A stretch of 64,000 nt of DNA from Microbispora rosea subsp. aerata (GTDB lineage: Bacteria > Actinomycetota > Actinomycetes > Streptosporangiales > Streptosporangiaceae), in assembly GCF_014647835.1 (NCBI RefSeq), contig NZ_BMPY01000002.1, positions 62,001-126,000 of the forward strand. The letters run 5' to 3'. Under the pieces are notes generated by a model. It had not been told where the DNA came from. It was given only the letters and a program-made list of their open reading frames with translations, and did no database searches. Shown in pieces: positions 8,556 to 20,081 of this stretch. Each line of letters begins with the position of its first letter. The stretch's first letter is position 1. Made by a program: the position numbers and the translations under genes.

Positions 8556-10316
8556 CTACAGCCCGACCGCCGCGTACAGGTCACCGATCTCCTGCACGGT
8601 GAGCGCGCGTACGGTCCCCGGCTTGAGCCGGCCGAGCTTGACCGGGCCGAACTCGATGCGGGCCAGATCGATCACCCGGTGGCCGACCGTCTCCATCAGC
8701 CGCCGCACGATGTGCTTGCGGCCCTCGTGCAGGACGATCTCGACCAGCGCCTGCTGGCCGTGCTCCTGCACCACCCGGAACGCGTCCACCCTGGCCAGGC
8801 CGTCCTCCAGCTCCACGCCCTTGCGCAGCACCTTGTGCAGGTCGCGCGGGATGGGGCCGGGCACCTTGGCCCAGTATTTCTTCTGCACGCCGTAGCTCGG
8901 GTGGGTCAGCCGGTGGGCCAGCTCGCCGTCGTTGGTCAGCAGCAGCAGGCCCTCGGTCTCGGTGTCGAGACGTCCCACGTGGAACAGCCGGGGCGCGAGG
9001 TCCTGCACATAGTCGTTCAGGCAGGGCCGGCCCTCGGGGTCGTCCATCGTGCTCACCACGCCGATCGGCTTGTTCAGCGCGTAGTAGACCGTGTCGGCGG
9101 ACGTCGGGATGCGCTTGCCGTCGACCCGGATGACCTGCTTGGCGGGATCGACGCGGGCGCCGAAGCGGCGCACGGTCTGCCCGTCCACCGTCACCCGGCC
9201 GTCGCCGATCATCTCCTCGCACGCCCGCCGGCTGGCCACTCCCGCCCGGGCGAGCACCTTCTGCAGGCGCTCGCCACCCGGCACCTCGGTCGTGTCGCGC
9301 TCGTCGGTGTAGTCCTCGTCGTAGAAGTCCGGGTCGCGCAGCGGCTGCCGGGACGTCTTGAACGGGTTGCCCACCGGGCCGCCCGCGCCGGGGCTGCCCT
9401 TGGCGCCCACGCCGGGCCGGGTCGTGCCGCGAGAGCCCGCGCCCGCGGACCGGCCGCGCGCGCCGCCCAGGCGGCCGATCGTCCGCACCTCGTCGCGGCT
9501 CACCCGGCCCCTGCCGCCGCCGCGCGCGGCGCGGAAGTCGTCCCGCCGGCCGGGGCTGTCGTGCCGGTCGCGATCGCCGGTCCCGTCGCCGCCGCGCCGC
9601 TCGTCGCGGAAGGCCGCGCGCCGCGTCTCCTCGGCCGTCTCGTAGCCGCCGTCGCGGTCGCGCAGCCGGTCTCGGCCCTCCGACCTGCCGTACCGGCCAC
9701 GCGAACCGGTCCCCTCGGTACGGAACAGGGGACGGTCGGCGGAGAAGGCATCCCGGGAGCCGCGCTCCCGGCCGAAGCCGCGGTCGCGGTCGAAGTCACG
9801 GTCGTCGTCGAATCTCCGGCCGAAATCACGGTCGAAGCCGCGACCGGTGTCACGGCCGCCCTCGGGCCTGCCGTACCGGCCGCGGGAACCTCCCCGATCG
9901 GCGCGGAAGGAGAACCGCTCGTCGTCGCGGTACCGCTCGCCGGAGGAACGGACGTCGCGGCGGCCGGCGCCGCCGTCACGGCCGGTTTCGCCATAGCGGC
10001 CGCGGGAGCGGTCGCCGCGGGCGTCGGCGGCACGGCGGTCGCCGTACCGGTCGCCGCGCGGGGCGTCCTCGTCGCGGAACCGCCTGGAGTCCGGCCTGCC
10101 GGACCTGTCCGCCTTGAAGCCGGACCTGGAGTCGAACCTGGAGTCGGAACCGTGCCCGGACCGGGAACCAGGGACGCGGGAACCGCCGCGCCGGTCGCCC
10201 TGGGGGCGGAAGCCGCCGGAACCCCCGCGGGATCCGCGCGGGTTCGCGCTCTGCCGACCGGTGCCACGGCTCCGACCGCGTCCCTCACCGGACGGGGTGC
10301 CACGCCTGTTGTCCAC
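8556..10316 (-). CDS. rluB: 23S rRNA pseudouridine synthase RluB-like with a long disordered N-terminus
   Basis: 586 residues starting at GTG 10316, which overlaps the scpB stop (TAGTG). Residues 1-347 are low complexity and rich in R, G and D, with RGRYG repeated three times and many RD/DR runs; they are presumably disordered and RNA-binding. From residue 348 a standard enzyme follows: S4 domain (GERLQKVLARAGVASRRACE), then the RsuA/RluB catalytic core with GRLDTETEGLLLLTNDG and catalytic Asp near 451. It modifies a uridine of 23S rRNA. The placement after scpA-scpB is common in Actinobacteria. The extension is longer than the enzyme itself, which is unusual in scale. Confidence 0.93.
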   Translation of the reverse strand: MDNRRGTPSGEGRGRSRGTGRQSANPRGSRGGSGGFRPQGDRRGGSRVPGSRSGHGSDSRFDSRSGFKADRSGRPDSRRFRDEDAPRGDRYGDRRAADARGDRSRGRYGETGRDGGAGRRDVRSSGERYRDDERFSFRADRGGSRGRYGRPEGGRDTGRGFDRDFGRRFDDDRDFDRDRGFGRERGSRDAFSADRPLFRTEGTGSRGRYGRSEGRDRLRDRDGGYETAEETRRAAFRDERRGGDGTGDRDRHDSPGRRDDFRAARGGGRGRVSRDEVRTIGRLGGARGRSAGAGSRGTTRPGVGAKGSPGAGGPVGNPFKTSRQPLRDPDFYDEDYTDERDTTEVPGGERLQKVLARAGVASRRACEEMIGDGRVTVDGQTVRRFGARVDPAKQVIRVDGKRIPTSADTVYYALNKPIGVVSTMDDPEGRPCLNDYVQDLAPRLFHVGRLDTETEGLLLLTNDGELAHRLTHPSYGVQKKYWAKVPGPIPRDLHKVLRKGVELEDGLARVDAFRVVQEHGQQALVEIVLHEGRKHIVRRLMETVGHRVIDLARIEFGPVKLGRLKPGTVRALTVQEIGDLYAAVGL

Positions 10317-11116
10317 TACTTCTGCTCCTCAAGTGTTTCCACGTCGTCCGGGAGGAACGGGGCGAGCTCGGGCAACTCGTCGAGGCTCCGCAGCCCCAGT
10401 TTCTCCAGGAAGTAACTCGTCGTCCGGTAGAGCACGGCCTGGCTCTCCGGGTCGGTCCCGGCCTCTTCCACGAGGCCGCGTGCGACCAGCGTCCGCATGA
10501 CGCCGTCGCTGCTCACGCCGCGCACCGCCGCCACCCGGGCCCGGCTGACCGGCTGCCGGTAGGCGACCACGGCGAGGGTCTCCAGCGCGGCCTGCGTCAG
10601 CCGCGCCTGCTGGCCGTCCCTGACGAACCTCTCCACCAGTGGCGCGCACTCCGCCCTGCTGTAGAAGCGCCAGCCTCCGGCCACCTCTCGCAGGTCGAAA
10701 CCCCGTCCGGCGGCCGTGTATTCCTCCGACAGCGCGCGGAGCGCCGCGGCGACCTCCGCCGTGGGACGTTCCAGCACCTGCGCGAGGGTCACCTCGGCGA
10801 CCGGCTCGTCGACCACCATCAAGATCGCCTCAAGGGCCGCGGTGAGCGTCGGGCCCTCGGCCTCCCGCCCTTCCGCCGGGGACTCCTCTCCGCGCTCCTC
10901 CCCCGGCCCTTCGCCGAAACGCTCGCCCCCGGTGAGGTTCTGCGCCGCGTCCGACGAGCCGGAGGCGGGAGCGCCGCCGTCGCGGGCGGCGCGGGATCGG
11001 TCCGGGTCCGGCGCACCGGGCTCGGATGGCGCGAGCGCGCCGCCGTCCCCGCGCGTCACATCGCCGGCGGTGCCGGAGAGGTCGTCGCCGGAACCGGGGG
11101 TGTCGCTGGCCTCCAT
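10316..11116 (-). CDS. scpB: Segregation and condensation protein ScpB
   Basis: 266 residues from ATG 11116, with GAGGAG upstream. The first 85 or so residues are acidic, Gly/Pro/Ser rich and probably disordered. The two winged-helix domains then run from about TLTAALEAILMVVDEPV to the end, with the conserved LTQAALETLAVVAYRQPVSR and SDGVMRTLVARGLVEE blocks. It binds the ScpA kleisin and the SMC complex in chromosome condensation. Its stop codon shares a base with the rluB start, so the two may be translationally coupled. Confidence 0.95.
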   Translation of the reverse strand: MEASDTPGSGDDLSGTAGDVTRGDGGALAPSEPGAPDPDRSRAARDGGAPASGSSDAAQNLTGGERFGEGPGEERGEESPAEGREAEGPTLTAALEAILMVVDEPVAEVTLAQVLERPTAEVAAALRALSEEYTAAGRGFDLREVAGGWRFYSRAECAPLVERFVRDGQQARLTQAALETLAVVAYRQPVSRARVAAVRGVSSDGVMRTLVARGLVEEAGTDPESQAVLYRTTSYFLEKLGLRSLDELPELAPFLPDDVETLEEQK

Positions 11117-11170
11117 CGCTCCTCGCTCGTCGTGCCGCTGTTGCCGTCCGCGCCGCGTCGCTCGCTCAAG

Positions 11171-11266
11171 CGCCGTTCGTGCCGGCCGCCGTTCGTGCCG
11201 GCCGCCGTTCGCGGTGGCCGCCGTTCGCGGTGGCCGCCGTTCGCGGTGGCCGCCGTTTCCCGTGGC
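11171..11266. repeat. 16-bp tandem repeat, six copies, between scpA and scpB
   Basis: Six head-to-tail 16-mers: two of CGCCGTTCGTGCCGGC, three of CGCCGTTCGCGGTGGC, then CGCCGTTTCCCGTGGC. They lie in the 283-bp gap upstream of the scpB ribosome-binding site. The remaining gap holds shorter related words (CTTCGGATGCCG, CTTCGGGTGCCG) and no gene. Confidence 0.9.
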
Positions 11267-11399
11267 GGCGCTTCCTTCGGATGCCGTCGGATGCCGGTTC
11301 CTTCGGGTGCCGATCGTCACGCCGCCGTCTCGTCGGCGCCGTCCGCCCGGCGCTCGCCGTCCAGTGCCTCCTCCGCGCGGGCGGACGCGGCGGGCCGCC

Positions 11400-12272
11400 T
11401 CACTCGTCCCGTGCCGCCGCCTCGGCGGGCCGCTCCTCGCGCCGGCCCACGTCGTAGTCGTCGCCCACCGTGACGTCGCCCTCCGCGGTGCCCGTCCAGG
11501 TGACGTACAGGTCGCCGAGCGGCTCGACCTGCTCGAAGGAGACCGCGGCCTCCCGGAACAGCTCAAGGACGGCCAGGAAACGGGCGACGACCTCGTACGT
11601 CCCCGCGCAGTCGGCGGTCAGCGCCCGGAAGGTCGCCGTGTGCAGCCGCCTCAGCCGCTCGACAAGAATAGCGGCTTGCTCCCGGACGCTGGCCAGCGGC
11701 TGATAGATGTGCGCGACCGACACCGACGGCGGGGTCTTGGGCGTGAAGGCCCGAGCCGCGATCTTGGCGAGCTGCTCGGGCCCGACACCGAGCACGAGTT
11801 CCGGCAGCAGGTCGGCGAAGCGCTTCTCCATCGGCACGGCGCGCGGGAAGCGCAGCGCCTCCTCGGCCATCCGGCCGGCGAAGATCTTCGCGACCTCCTT
11901 GTACGCCCGATACTGCAGCAGCCGCGCGAACAGCAGGTCGCGGGCCTCCAGCAGGGCGAGGTCCTCCTCGTCCTCCACCTCACCGGTGGGCAGCAGCCGG
12001 GCCGCCTTGAGGTCGAGCAACGTCGCGGCGACGAGCAGGAAGTGGCTCGTCTGGTCGAGGTCCCACTCGGGGCCCCGCGACCGGATGTACGCGATGAACT
12101 CGTCGGTGACCTTGTGCAGGGACACCTCGGTGATGTCCAGCTTGTGCTTGGAGATCAGTCCGAGCAGCAGGTCGAACGGCCCTTCGAAGACGTCCAGGTG
12201 CACCTGGAAGCCGCCCTGGGCGCTCTCCCCGCTCCCCTGGTCGGTCTCCTGGCTGGTCGTCACACCCGCCAT
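11400..12272 (-). CDS. scpA: Segregation and condensation protein ScpA (kleisin)
   Basis: 290 residues. The kleisin N-terminal motif FQVHLDVFEGPFDLLLGLISKH and the following DITEVSLHKVTDEF are diagnostic; the C-terminal winged helix includes TFRALTADCAGTYEVVARFLAVLELFREAAVSF. It bridges SMC heads and recruits ScpB. A GGGGGA box precedes the ATG. It lies between parA (42 nt upstream) and scpB (283 nt downstream) in the conserved order. Confidence 0.96.
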   Translation of the reverse strand: MAGVTTSQETDQGSGESAQGGFQVHLDVFEGPFDLLLGLISKHKLDITEVSLHKVTDEFIAYIRSRGPEWDLDQTSHFLLVAATLLDLKAARLLPTGEVEDEEDLALLEARDLLFARLLQYRAYKEVAKIFAGRMAEEALRFPRAVPMEKRFADLLPELVLGVGPEQLAKIAARAFTPKTPPSVSVAHIYQPLASVREQAAILVERLRRLHTATFRALTADCAGTYEVVARFLAVLELFREAAVSFEQVEPLGDLYVTWTGTAEGDVTVGDDYDVGRREERPAEAAARDE

Positions 12273-12314
12273 TGTCCCCCACCGGCGCGATCGCCCGGCA
12301 CTGCATCGCCGATG

Positions 12315-13202
12315 TCAGACGCGGGCGGGCCACCTGGCCAGCAGCTCGCGGGCGAGCTCGCGGTAGGCGGTGGCGCCCATCGAGCCGGGGTCGAACTGCG
12401 TGATCGGCTCACCCGCCAGGGTGGCGTCGGGGAAGCGGACCGTCCGGTTGATGACGGTGTGGAACACCTTGTCGCCGAAGCCCTGCATGATCGTCTGCAG
12501 CACCTCGCGGGCGTGCAGCGTCCGGGGGTCGTACATCGTGGCCAGCAGGCCGTCGATCTCCAGACCCTTGTTGAGCCGCTCCTGGACCTTGCCGATCGAC
12601 TCCATCAGCAGCGCGACGCCGCGCAGCGCGAAGAACTCGCACTCCAGCGGGATGATCACGCTGTGCGCGCAGGTCAGCGCGTTGACCGTCAGCAGGCCGA
12701 GGGACGGCTGGCAGTCGATCAGGCAGATGTCGTAGTGCGGCAGCAGGGGCTCGAGCGCGCGCTGCAGCGCGTACTCCCTGGCCACCTCGTTGACGAGCCG
12801 GATCTCCGCGCCGGACAGGAAGATGTTGCTCGGCAGGAGCTGCATGCCCTCCACGGTGGTGTCGAGCAGGACGTCCTCGACCGTGACGTCGGGCTCCTCC
12901 ATGATGAGGTCGTAGATCGTCGCCTCGAGCGGCCGGGGGTCGATGCCGAGACCGACCGACAGCGCGCCCTGCGGGTCGAAGTCGACGAGCAGGACCCGCT
13001 GACCCACCTCGGCGAGCGCGGCGCCCAGGTTGATCGTGGTCGTCGTCTTGCCGACGCCGCCCTTCTGGTTCACCATCGCGACGATGCGGGCGGGCCCGTG
13101 GGACTCTGGCGGGGTCGGCTCGGGGAATACCGGACGGGGACGTCCGGTAGGCCCGATCGCGCCGGGGACCCCCACCCACGTCCCCTCTGTGGTCGCAGTC
13201 AC
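12315..13202 (-). CDS. ParA-family ATPase of the xerD-scpAB cluster
   Basis: 295 residues from GTG 13202, with GGGAGG upstream. It has a proline-rich N-terminal 35 residues, then a deviant Walker A KGGVGKTTTTINLGAAL, the DFDPQGALSVGLG switch and the LIDCQPSLGLLTVNAL Walker B region. The family moves chromosomes, plasmids or protein clusters by ATP-dependent DNA binding. No parB lies beside it, and chromosomal parAB normally sits near oriC, so this is the paralogue usually encoded upstream of scpAB; its cargo is not evident from sequence. Confidence 0.93.
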   Translation of the reverse strand: MTATTEGTWVGVPGAIGPTGRPRPVFPEPTPPESHGPARIVAMVNQKGGVGKTTTTINLGAALAEVGQRVLLVDFDPQGALSVGLGIDPRPLEATIYDLIMEEPDVTVEDVLLDTTVEGMQLLPSNIFLSGAEIRLVNEVAREYALQRALEPLLPHYDICLIDCQPSLGLLTVNALTCAHSVIIPLECEFFALRGVALLMESIGKVQERLNKGLEIDGLLATMYDPRTLHAREVLQTIMQGFGDKVFHTVINRTVRFPDATLAGEPITQFDPGSMGATAYRELARELLARWPARV

Positions 13203-13301
13203 CTGTTGGTCCTCCCTGACGGCCCTCGAACCTGATCGAATCTAAAGGGTAGGCACGTGGTCGGCAAGGCGGCGCGCCAGAGGCTGCCCAGATGGACGTG
13301 C

Positions 13302-14228
13302 TCAGTGCAAGGCGCGGGGATGTGCCGCCGCGTAGACCTCCCGGAGCTTGTCGACCGTCACCAGCGTGTACACCTGCGTGGTGGTCACGGAGGCGTGGCC
13401 GAGCAGTTCCTGGACAACCCTAACGTCGGCGCCCCCGTCCAGGAGGTGGGTTGCGAACGAATGGCGCAACATGTGCGGGGATACACCGGAAAGTCCGGCT
13501 CGTTCCGCCGCCGCCTGCAGCACCTCCCAGGCGCCCTGCCGCGTGAGCCGCCCGCCCCGGGCGTTCAGGAACAGCGCCGGCGTCCCCCGGCCGTGCGCGG
13601 CCAGCCGGGGCCTGGCCCGGACCAGGTACGCGTCGAGCGCCTGGCGGGCGAAACGGCCGAGGGGCACGATCCTGGTCCGCCCGCCCTTGCCGCGCAGCCG
13701 CACCTGGTCCTGGTCGGACTCCCCGTCGCGGACCGGCCCCGTGGGCACGTCGTCCACCGCCAGCCCGACGGCCTCGGAGATGCGGGCGCCCGTGCCGTAC
13801 AGGACCTCGAGCAGCGCGCGGTTGCGCAGGGCGAGCGGCGAGTCCTCCGGGCCGCAGGCGGCGATCAGCCGCTCGACCTCGGCGACGGTGATCGCCTTGG
13901 GGAGCCGCCTGAGCTGGCGCGGCGGGCGCACCTCGTGCGCGGGGTCGTGGCCGGACACGCCCTCGCGCAGGGCGAAGCGGTGCAGCCCGCGCACGGCCGA
14001 CACGGCGCGGGCGGCCGAGCTGGCCACCAGCGCCGGGTGATCCTCGTCGCCCTCGCGCAGCGCGGCGAGGAAGGAGACCACGTCCGACTCGGCGACCTGC
14101 GCGAACGTCTCCAGCCCGCGCGCACGTAGATGTTCGACGTATCGGCGCAGGTCACGCCGGTAGGACGCGAGCGTGTTGGCAGACAGCCCCCGCTCCACCG
14201 CCAGATGGGCGAGGTAGCTGGACAGCAC
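13302..14228 (-). CDS. xerD: Site-specific tyrosine recombinase XerD
   Basis: 308 residues. The N-terminal SAM-like core-binding domain ([20 protein letters not shown]) precedes the catalytic domain. The catalytic set is present: first Arg in YGTGARISE, Lys in [12 protein letters not shown], HxxR in [11 protein letters not shown], His in LGHAS and Tyr in TTTQVYTLV. It resolves chromosome dimers at dif together with its partner recombinase. The start is GTG 14228; the frame is open only eight codons further, after a TAG, so an upstream CTG is the sole alternative. It is 34 nt downstream of the nudix gene. Confidence 0.95.
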   Translation of the reverse strand: MLSSYLAHLAVERGLSANTLASYRRDLRRYVEHLRARGLETFAQVAESDVVSFLAALREGDEDHPALVASSAARAVSAVRGLHRFALREGVSGHDPAHEVRPPRQLRRLPKAITVAEVERLIAACGPEDSPLALRNRALLEVLYGTGARISEAVGLAVDDVPTGPVRDGESDQDQVRLRGKGGRTRIVPLGRFARQALDAYLVRARPRLAAHGRGTPALFLNARGGRLTRQGAWEVLQAAAERAGLSGVSPHMLRHSFATHLLDGGADVRVVQELLGHASVTTTQVYTLVTVDKLREVYAAAHPRALH

Positions 14229-14262
14229 TGCCTCGGGCTCGCTCAGGTCGTCTCCCTACGAC

Positions 14263-16649
<2,387 letters not shown>

Positions 16650-16740
16650 TCAGAATATCAAACGTCAGGCAACATTGGGCTTGCCACGTGCGCTAACCCT
16701 CCATAGCGGTCAAGCCGACCAACGGGTAACTTGTCGCGTT

Positions 16741-17454
16741 ATGTCGTTCGTGAAGCGTGCCGTCGGCCGTCTGGTGCACCGGGGGTGGGCCTACGTACGG
16801 GAGGCGGCGGCGGTGAGCCCGGACGCGCCGGGCGGCTACCGGTTCCGCGCCCTCGGAGAGGGGGCGTGCATATCCTTCCCCCAAGGCGCGATCTTCGGCG
16901 AGCAGTGGATCGAGATCGGCCCGCACACGCTCGTCGGGGAGCGGGTGTCCATCTCCGCCGGGATGGGCCCCGGCGTGGACCTCGGCCCCGACTCCATCGT
17001 GCGGATCGGCCGGGGCTGCTCGATCGGCAGGGGCAGCCACATCGTCGGCCACCAGTCCATCGACATCGGCGACGACGTGTTCACCGGCCCCTACGTCTAC
17101 ATCACCGACCAGAACCACGTGTACGACGACCCCGAGACGCCCATCGGGCGGCAGTGGCCGCGCAACAAGCCGGTCTCCATCGGCTCGGGTTCCTGGATCG
17201 GGACCGGGGCGATCATCCTGCCGGGGACGCGGATCGGCCGCCAGTCCGTGGTCGCGGGCGGCGCCGTCGTTCGCGGGGAGTTCCCCGACCACTCGGTCAT
17301 CGCCGGCGTCCCCGCCAAGATCGTACGGCGTCACTCTCCCGAGCTCGGCTGGCACGACCCCTCGGCCGTCCGCCCGCCCACTCCCCTCACCGCGGAGCCC
17401 CCGACCCCCACGGACCACCCCACCCCCCGGCAGGCCAGCCCCGCCGAGACCTGA
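16741..17454 (+). CDS. Left-handed beta-helix acyltransferase (maltose/galactoside O-acetyltransferase-like)
   Basis: 237 residues. Hexapeptide repeats run from about residue 50 to 185 (for example IGRGCSIGRGSHIVG, DIGDDVFTGPYVYI, IGTGAIILPGTRIG), with the catalytic-type His in TDQNHVYDD and the closing AGVPAKIVRRHSPE typical of WbbJ/LacA acetyltransferases. A proline-rich tail of about 25 residues follows. The ATG at 16741 has no Shine-Dalgarno; a TAACTT box at 16727-16732 suggests a leaderless or nearly leaderless transcript. It is divergent from pyrG. The acceptor is unknown, with cell-surface sugars the family norm. Confidence 0.85.
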   Translation: MSFVKRAVGRLVHRGWAYVREAAAVSPDAPGGYRFRALGEGACISFPQGAIFGEQWIEIGPHTLVGERVSISAGMGPGVDLGPDSIVRIGRGCSIGRGSHIVGHQSIDIGDDVFTGPYVYITDQNHVYDDPETPIGRQWPRNKPVSIGSGSWIGTGAIILPGTRIGRQSVVAGGAVVRGEFPDHSVIAGVPAKIVRRHSPELGWHDPSAVRPPTPLTAEPPTPTDHPTPRQASPAET

Positions 17455-17895
17455 CCCCATGACACGCTCCCCGGCCTGAAACTCGGCCCGTGCCGCGCGT
17501 GCGGCACTTCTGCGGCTTCCCATGTCGCCGAGTCCTGCCCTCCGCCAGGCGGCGGGTCTTACGAGCACCACGGATGAGTCCCGTAGCAGGGCGGCAAGCC
17601 CGCAGACCCGCCGGACGACGGCGCGCACGGAGCACGCCAGACGACACCCTCGACGCGCCAACCACCCCCGCTCGTCACGACTCAAAGGCCGCACCGCCCG
17701 CCACCGCGAGCGGCAGCACACCCAGGACGAGGAAGCCGGCATCCATCAGCCGGTGGGGGCCGCTTCGGACGTGGTGGCCGCCAACGATGTGATCCGGGAC
17801 GGGGCCTACCAGTTACGGAACGGGTCACCCTTTGTTACTGTCCGTGGCAGAATTGTGATGTCCAGTAATCGATTCAGGGAGAGGAGGGCACCGGA
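17455..17895. other. Gap of 440 bp without a convincing gene
   Basis: No conserved protein is recognisable on either strand. A short hydrophobic minus-strand frame (MDAGFLVLGVLPLAVAGG, at about 17679-17750) resembles a membrane segment but has no clear ribosome site or context. The last 80 bp are less GC-rich and should hold the promoter of the Uma2 gene. Confidence 0.4.
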
Positions 17896-18474
17896 GTGAC
17901 CACGGCATTCCCCGAGTGGTTCTATCCCGGCCCGCCCGGTGGGTGGACCGCCGACATGCTCGATCGTCTTCCCCCCGACGCGCCCCCGCACGTCGAGCTG
18001 ATCGATGGGTCCCTCATCATGATGTCCCCCCAGACCGCGTTTCACATGTTCGTGCTGAGGCTCTTGGAAAGAGAACTCTCGCCTCCCCAGAACCTGTGCG
18101 TCGTACGCGAGATGAGTGTCACCTTGGGGCTGCGGCAGCGGCCGGAACCCGACCTCATGCTCGTGGAGCGCAGCGCGTTGACTGACCTCAAGGTGAGGTC
18201 CTTCAAGCCGGAAAACGTCCACCTCGTCGTCGAGGTGGTGTCTCCCGAATCGGCAGACAGAGACAGAGTGACAAAGCCAATCAAATACTCCAACGCCGGC
18301 ATCAAGTACCTCTGGCGGATAGAGCCTGAGGACGAGCAGGCGGTCGCGTACACATTCGAGCTGGAGCCGAGCGTCAAGGCGTACGTGCCGACGGGGATCC
18401 ACCGCAAGCGCCTCACTACCTATGTCGGTTTCGACGTGGACATCGACCTGGACCTGGGCCAGTTCATGAGCTGA
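17896..18474 (+). CDS. Uma2-family putative restriction endonuclease
   Basis: 192 residues from GTG 17896, with GAGGAGGG upstream. The Uma2 (DUF820) PD-(D/E)xK-like core is visible: PEPDLMLVE, then HLVVEVVSPESADRDRVTKP and KYSNAGIKYLWRIEPE. It stands alone, without methylase or toxin-antitoxin partner. The family is abundant in Actinobacteria and cyanobacteria, and its biological role is poorly understood. Composition is slightly less GC-rich than its neighbours, compatible with acquisition. Confidence 0.88.
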   Translation: MTTAFPEWFYPGPPGGWTADMLDRLPPDAPPHVELIDGSLIMMSPQTAFHMFVLRLLERELSPPQNLCVVREMSVTLGLRQRPEPDLMLVERSALTDLKVRSFKPENVHLVVEVVSPESADRDRVTKPIKYSNAGIKYLWRIEPEDEQAVAYTFELEPSVKAYVPTGIHRKRLTTYVGFDVDIDLDLGQFMS

Positions 18475-18513
18475 CCCGCCGTTCCGAGGCACTGGCCGCC
18501 GTGGTTCGGCGGA

Positions 18514-19119
18514 TCAGCCGGACGGCGCGGCGGCACGGGCGCGGCGGGCCGCCCGGAAACGCCGCGCTCTGCGGATGAGCCGCCAGGCGGCGAACGCGAG
18601 AACGGCCAGCGCCACCACCACAAGGACGGGCAGGAAGATCGCGATCAGGCTCATACCGAGCGAGCCCACATCCTCGACCGCGCTGACCACGGGCGCGCCG
18701 GCACCCGCCGTGGTGGCGTTCACCACCGGCCGGGCCGTCGCCTTGATCGCGTGCACGGCGAGCGCGACGGCGATCCCCAGCAGCCAGCCGACCGCAGGGT
18801 GCTCGGCCATCCACGCCGAGTTGTCGACCTCCGCCGCGGCCGCCGTAGCACTGAAGATCACGCCACCCGCGGCGGGCCGCACGGCCGTCTGGATCATGTC
18901 GTTGACGTGGTCGACCACGGGGACCTTGTCGAGGACGAACTCGGCGACCAGCAGCACCGCGATGATCGCGAGGACCCACGTGTCGGACAGCCACGCGTAC
19001 TCGGACGGCAGCCGCACGGCGTCGGTGAGCCGCGCGAGCACGCCGACGAGCAGCAGCGGAATGTACGCGTTGAGCCCGGCCGCCGTCGACAGTCCGAGCC
19101 CGGTGAGCGCCGCGAACAC
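18514..19119 (-). CDS. DUF4126 integral membrane protein
   Basis: 201 residues. I chose GTG 19119 because AGGAGG lies 6 nt upstream, giving MFAALTGLGLSTAAGLNAYIPLL, the usual DUF4126 beginning; longer TTG starts lack a well-spaced site. Four to five hydrophobic segments are visible, including WVLAIIAVLLVAEFVLDKVP and LIAIFLPVLVVVALAVLAF, and a basic C-terminal tail. The domain's function is not known. It converges on the Uma2 gene with a 39-bp gap. Confidence 0.85.
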   Translation of the reverse strand: MFAALTGLGLSTAAGLNAYIPLLLVGVLARLTDAVRLPSEYAWLSDTWVLAIIAVLLVAEFVLDKVPVVDHVNDMIQTAVRPAAGGVIFSATAAAAEVDNSAWMAEHPAVGWLLGIAVALAVHAIKATARPVVNATTAGAGAPVVSAVEDVGSLGMSLIAIFLPVLVVVALAVLAFAAWRLIRRARRFRAARRARAAAPSG

Positions 19120-19467
19120 GAGCAACCTCCTCAGGCCGGCGGGAAACTCCCGTCTCCCCCTCAACGGACGGCCCCGGTGCCTTGTCCCCGTTCACCACGA
19201 ATCCGGCTTACGGCACCCCGCTGCCGTTATACGTCTGGAGTCGTATTTGTCCGCGCTCGTACGGCGGCATATTGGAAGCAGAACGGGCTCACCGCCTGGG
19301 CGACGACGCGGGCGGGGCTGCCGCGGCTGCGACGACACGAGCGCTCAACGCGGCCGATTACCCGGAGCGTCCGCCTCCGCTTCGGCGCCGCATCCGAACC
19401 ACGACCTAATTCGGGAGAAGAACGGACTGCCGCCCGCCCCGGCCTCATCGTCGCGCATTCCGAGCGC

Positions 19468-19501
19468 GGCGCACTTCGCGGCAATCGTCGCGAAGTGCGC
19501 C
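19468..19501. repeat. Perfect 13-bp inverted repeat with 8-nt loop
   Basis: GGCGCACTTCGCG (19468-19480) is exactly complementary to CGCGAAGTGCGCC (19489-19501) around the loop GCAATCGT. No T-run follows on either strand. It lies 70 bp past the stop of the lipoprotein gene, so a terminator or RNA-stabilising hairpin for that transcript is possible. The rest of the 19120-19571 gap shows no convincing gene. Confidence 0.75.
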
Positions 19502-19571
19502 ATGAGCCCGGGGAGCGGCGGAAAATCACCGGCTCCGGTCGGCTCTCGGGCCGGTATGAGGATTAGGTGCC

Positions 19572-20081
19572 TTACCGCGCGGCGGGCGCGAGCACCAGCT
19601 CGGCGGTGTCGCCCTCGACCCGCGCGAGCCGTACGGCGACATCGCCGATGCGGCCCGGCTCGCTGGTGCTGATCGTCAGCCCTCCCTTGACCTGGCAGCG
19701 GCCGTTGTAGCACCTGCGGCCGATCGTGGTGTCCCGGCCGTCGACATCCGTCGAGGTGCCCGTGAAGGTGAGCCTGACCGCGTATCCCCTGATGCCCGCG
19801 ACGACGATCTCGTCCACGCCCAGCGTCGGGTCGATGGCGATCCGATCACCCTGCCGCGCCTGGACCTCGCAGTCGCCGTCCCGGCAGGAGCCGAGGTCGG
19901 TGCCGCTGGGCGTCGGCGACGGGCTGGGCGACGCCTGCGCCGGGGCGGGCGGCGGGCTCTGCGGCACCGCGGCGAACGACCGCGCCAAGCCGACGCCGCA
20001 GCCGGTGAGGAGCATGGCCATCGACGCGGCGGCGAGCGCGAGACGGACGGTGGAATGTGACACGGTGCTTATCGAACGCAT
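19572..20081 (-). CDS. Small secreted lipoprotein of unknown function
   Basis: 169 residues from ATG 20081, with GGGGAAA upstream. A signal peptide ends in the lipobox LLTGC, with lipidated Cys28. A Pro/Ser linker (SPSPSPTPSG) follows, then a domain of about 100 residues with two short Cys pairs, CRDGDC and RRCYNGRC, that could form disulphides. It probably sits on the outer face of the cytoplasmic membrane. I do not recognise the family. Confidence 0.75.
   Translation of the reverse strand: MRSISTVSHSTVRLALAAASMAMLLTGCGVGLARSFAAVPQSPPPAPAQASPSPSPTPSGTDLGSCRDGDCEVQARQGDRIAIDPTLGVDEIVVAGIRGYAVRLTFTGTSTDVDGRDTTIGRRCYNGRCQVKGGLTISTSEPGRIGDVAVRLARVEGDTAELVLAPAAR

Noticed and set aside
13302-14228. 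Tyrosine recombinase as a mobile-element integrase
   Set aside because: Sequence and gene context match chromosomal XerD, and no attachment site or phage genes are near.
17679-17750. A 23-residue hydrophobic minus-strand frame resembling a small membrane protein
   Set aside because: No ribosome site, promoter or partner gene; too short to separate from chance.
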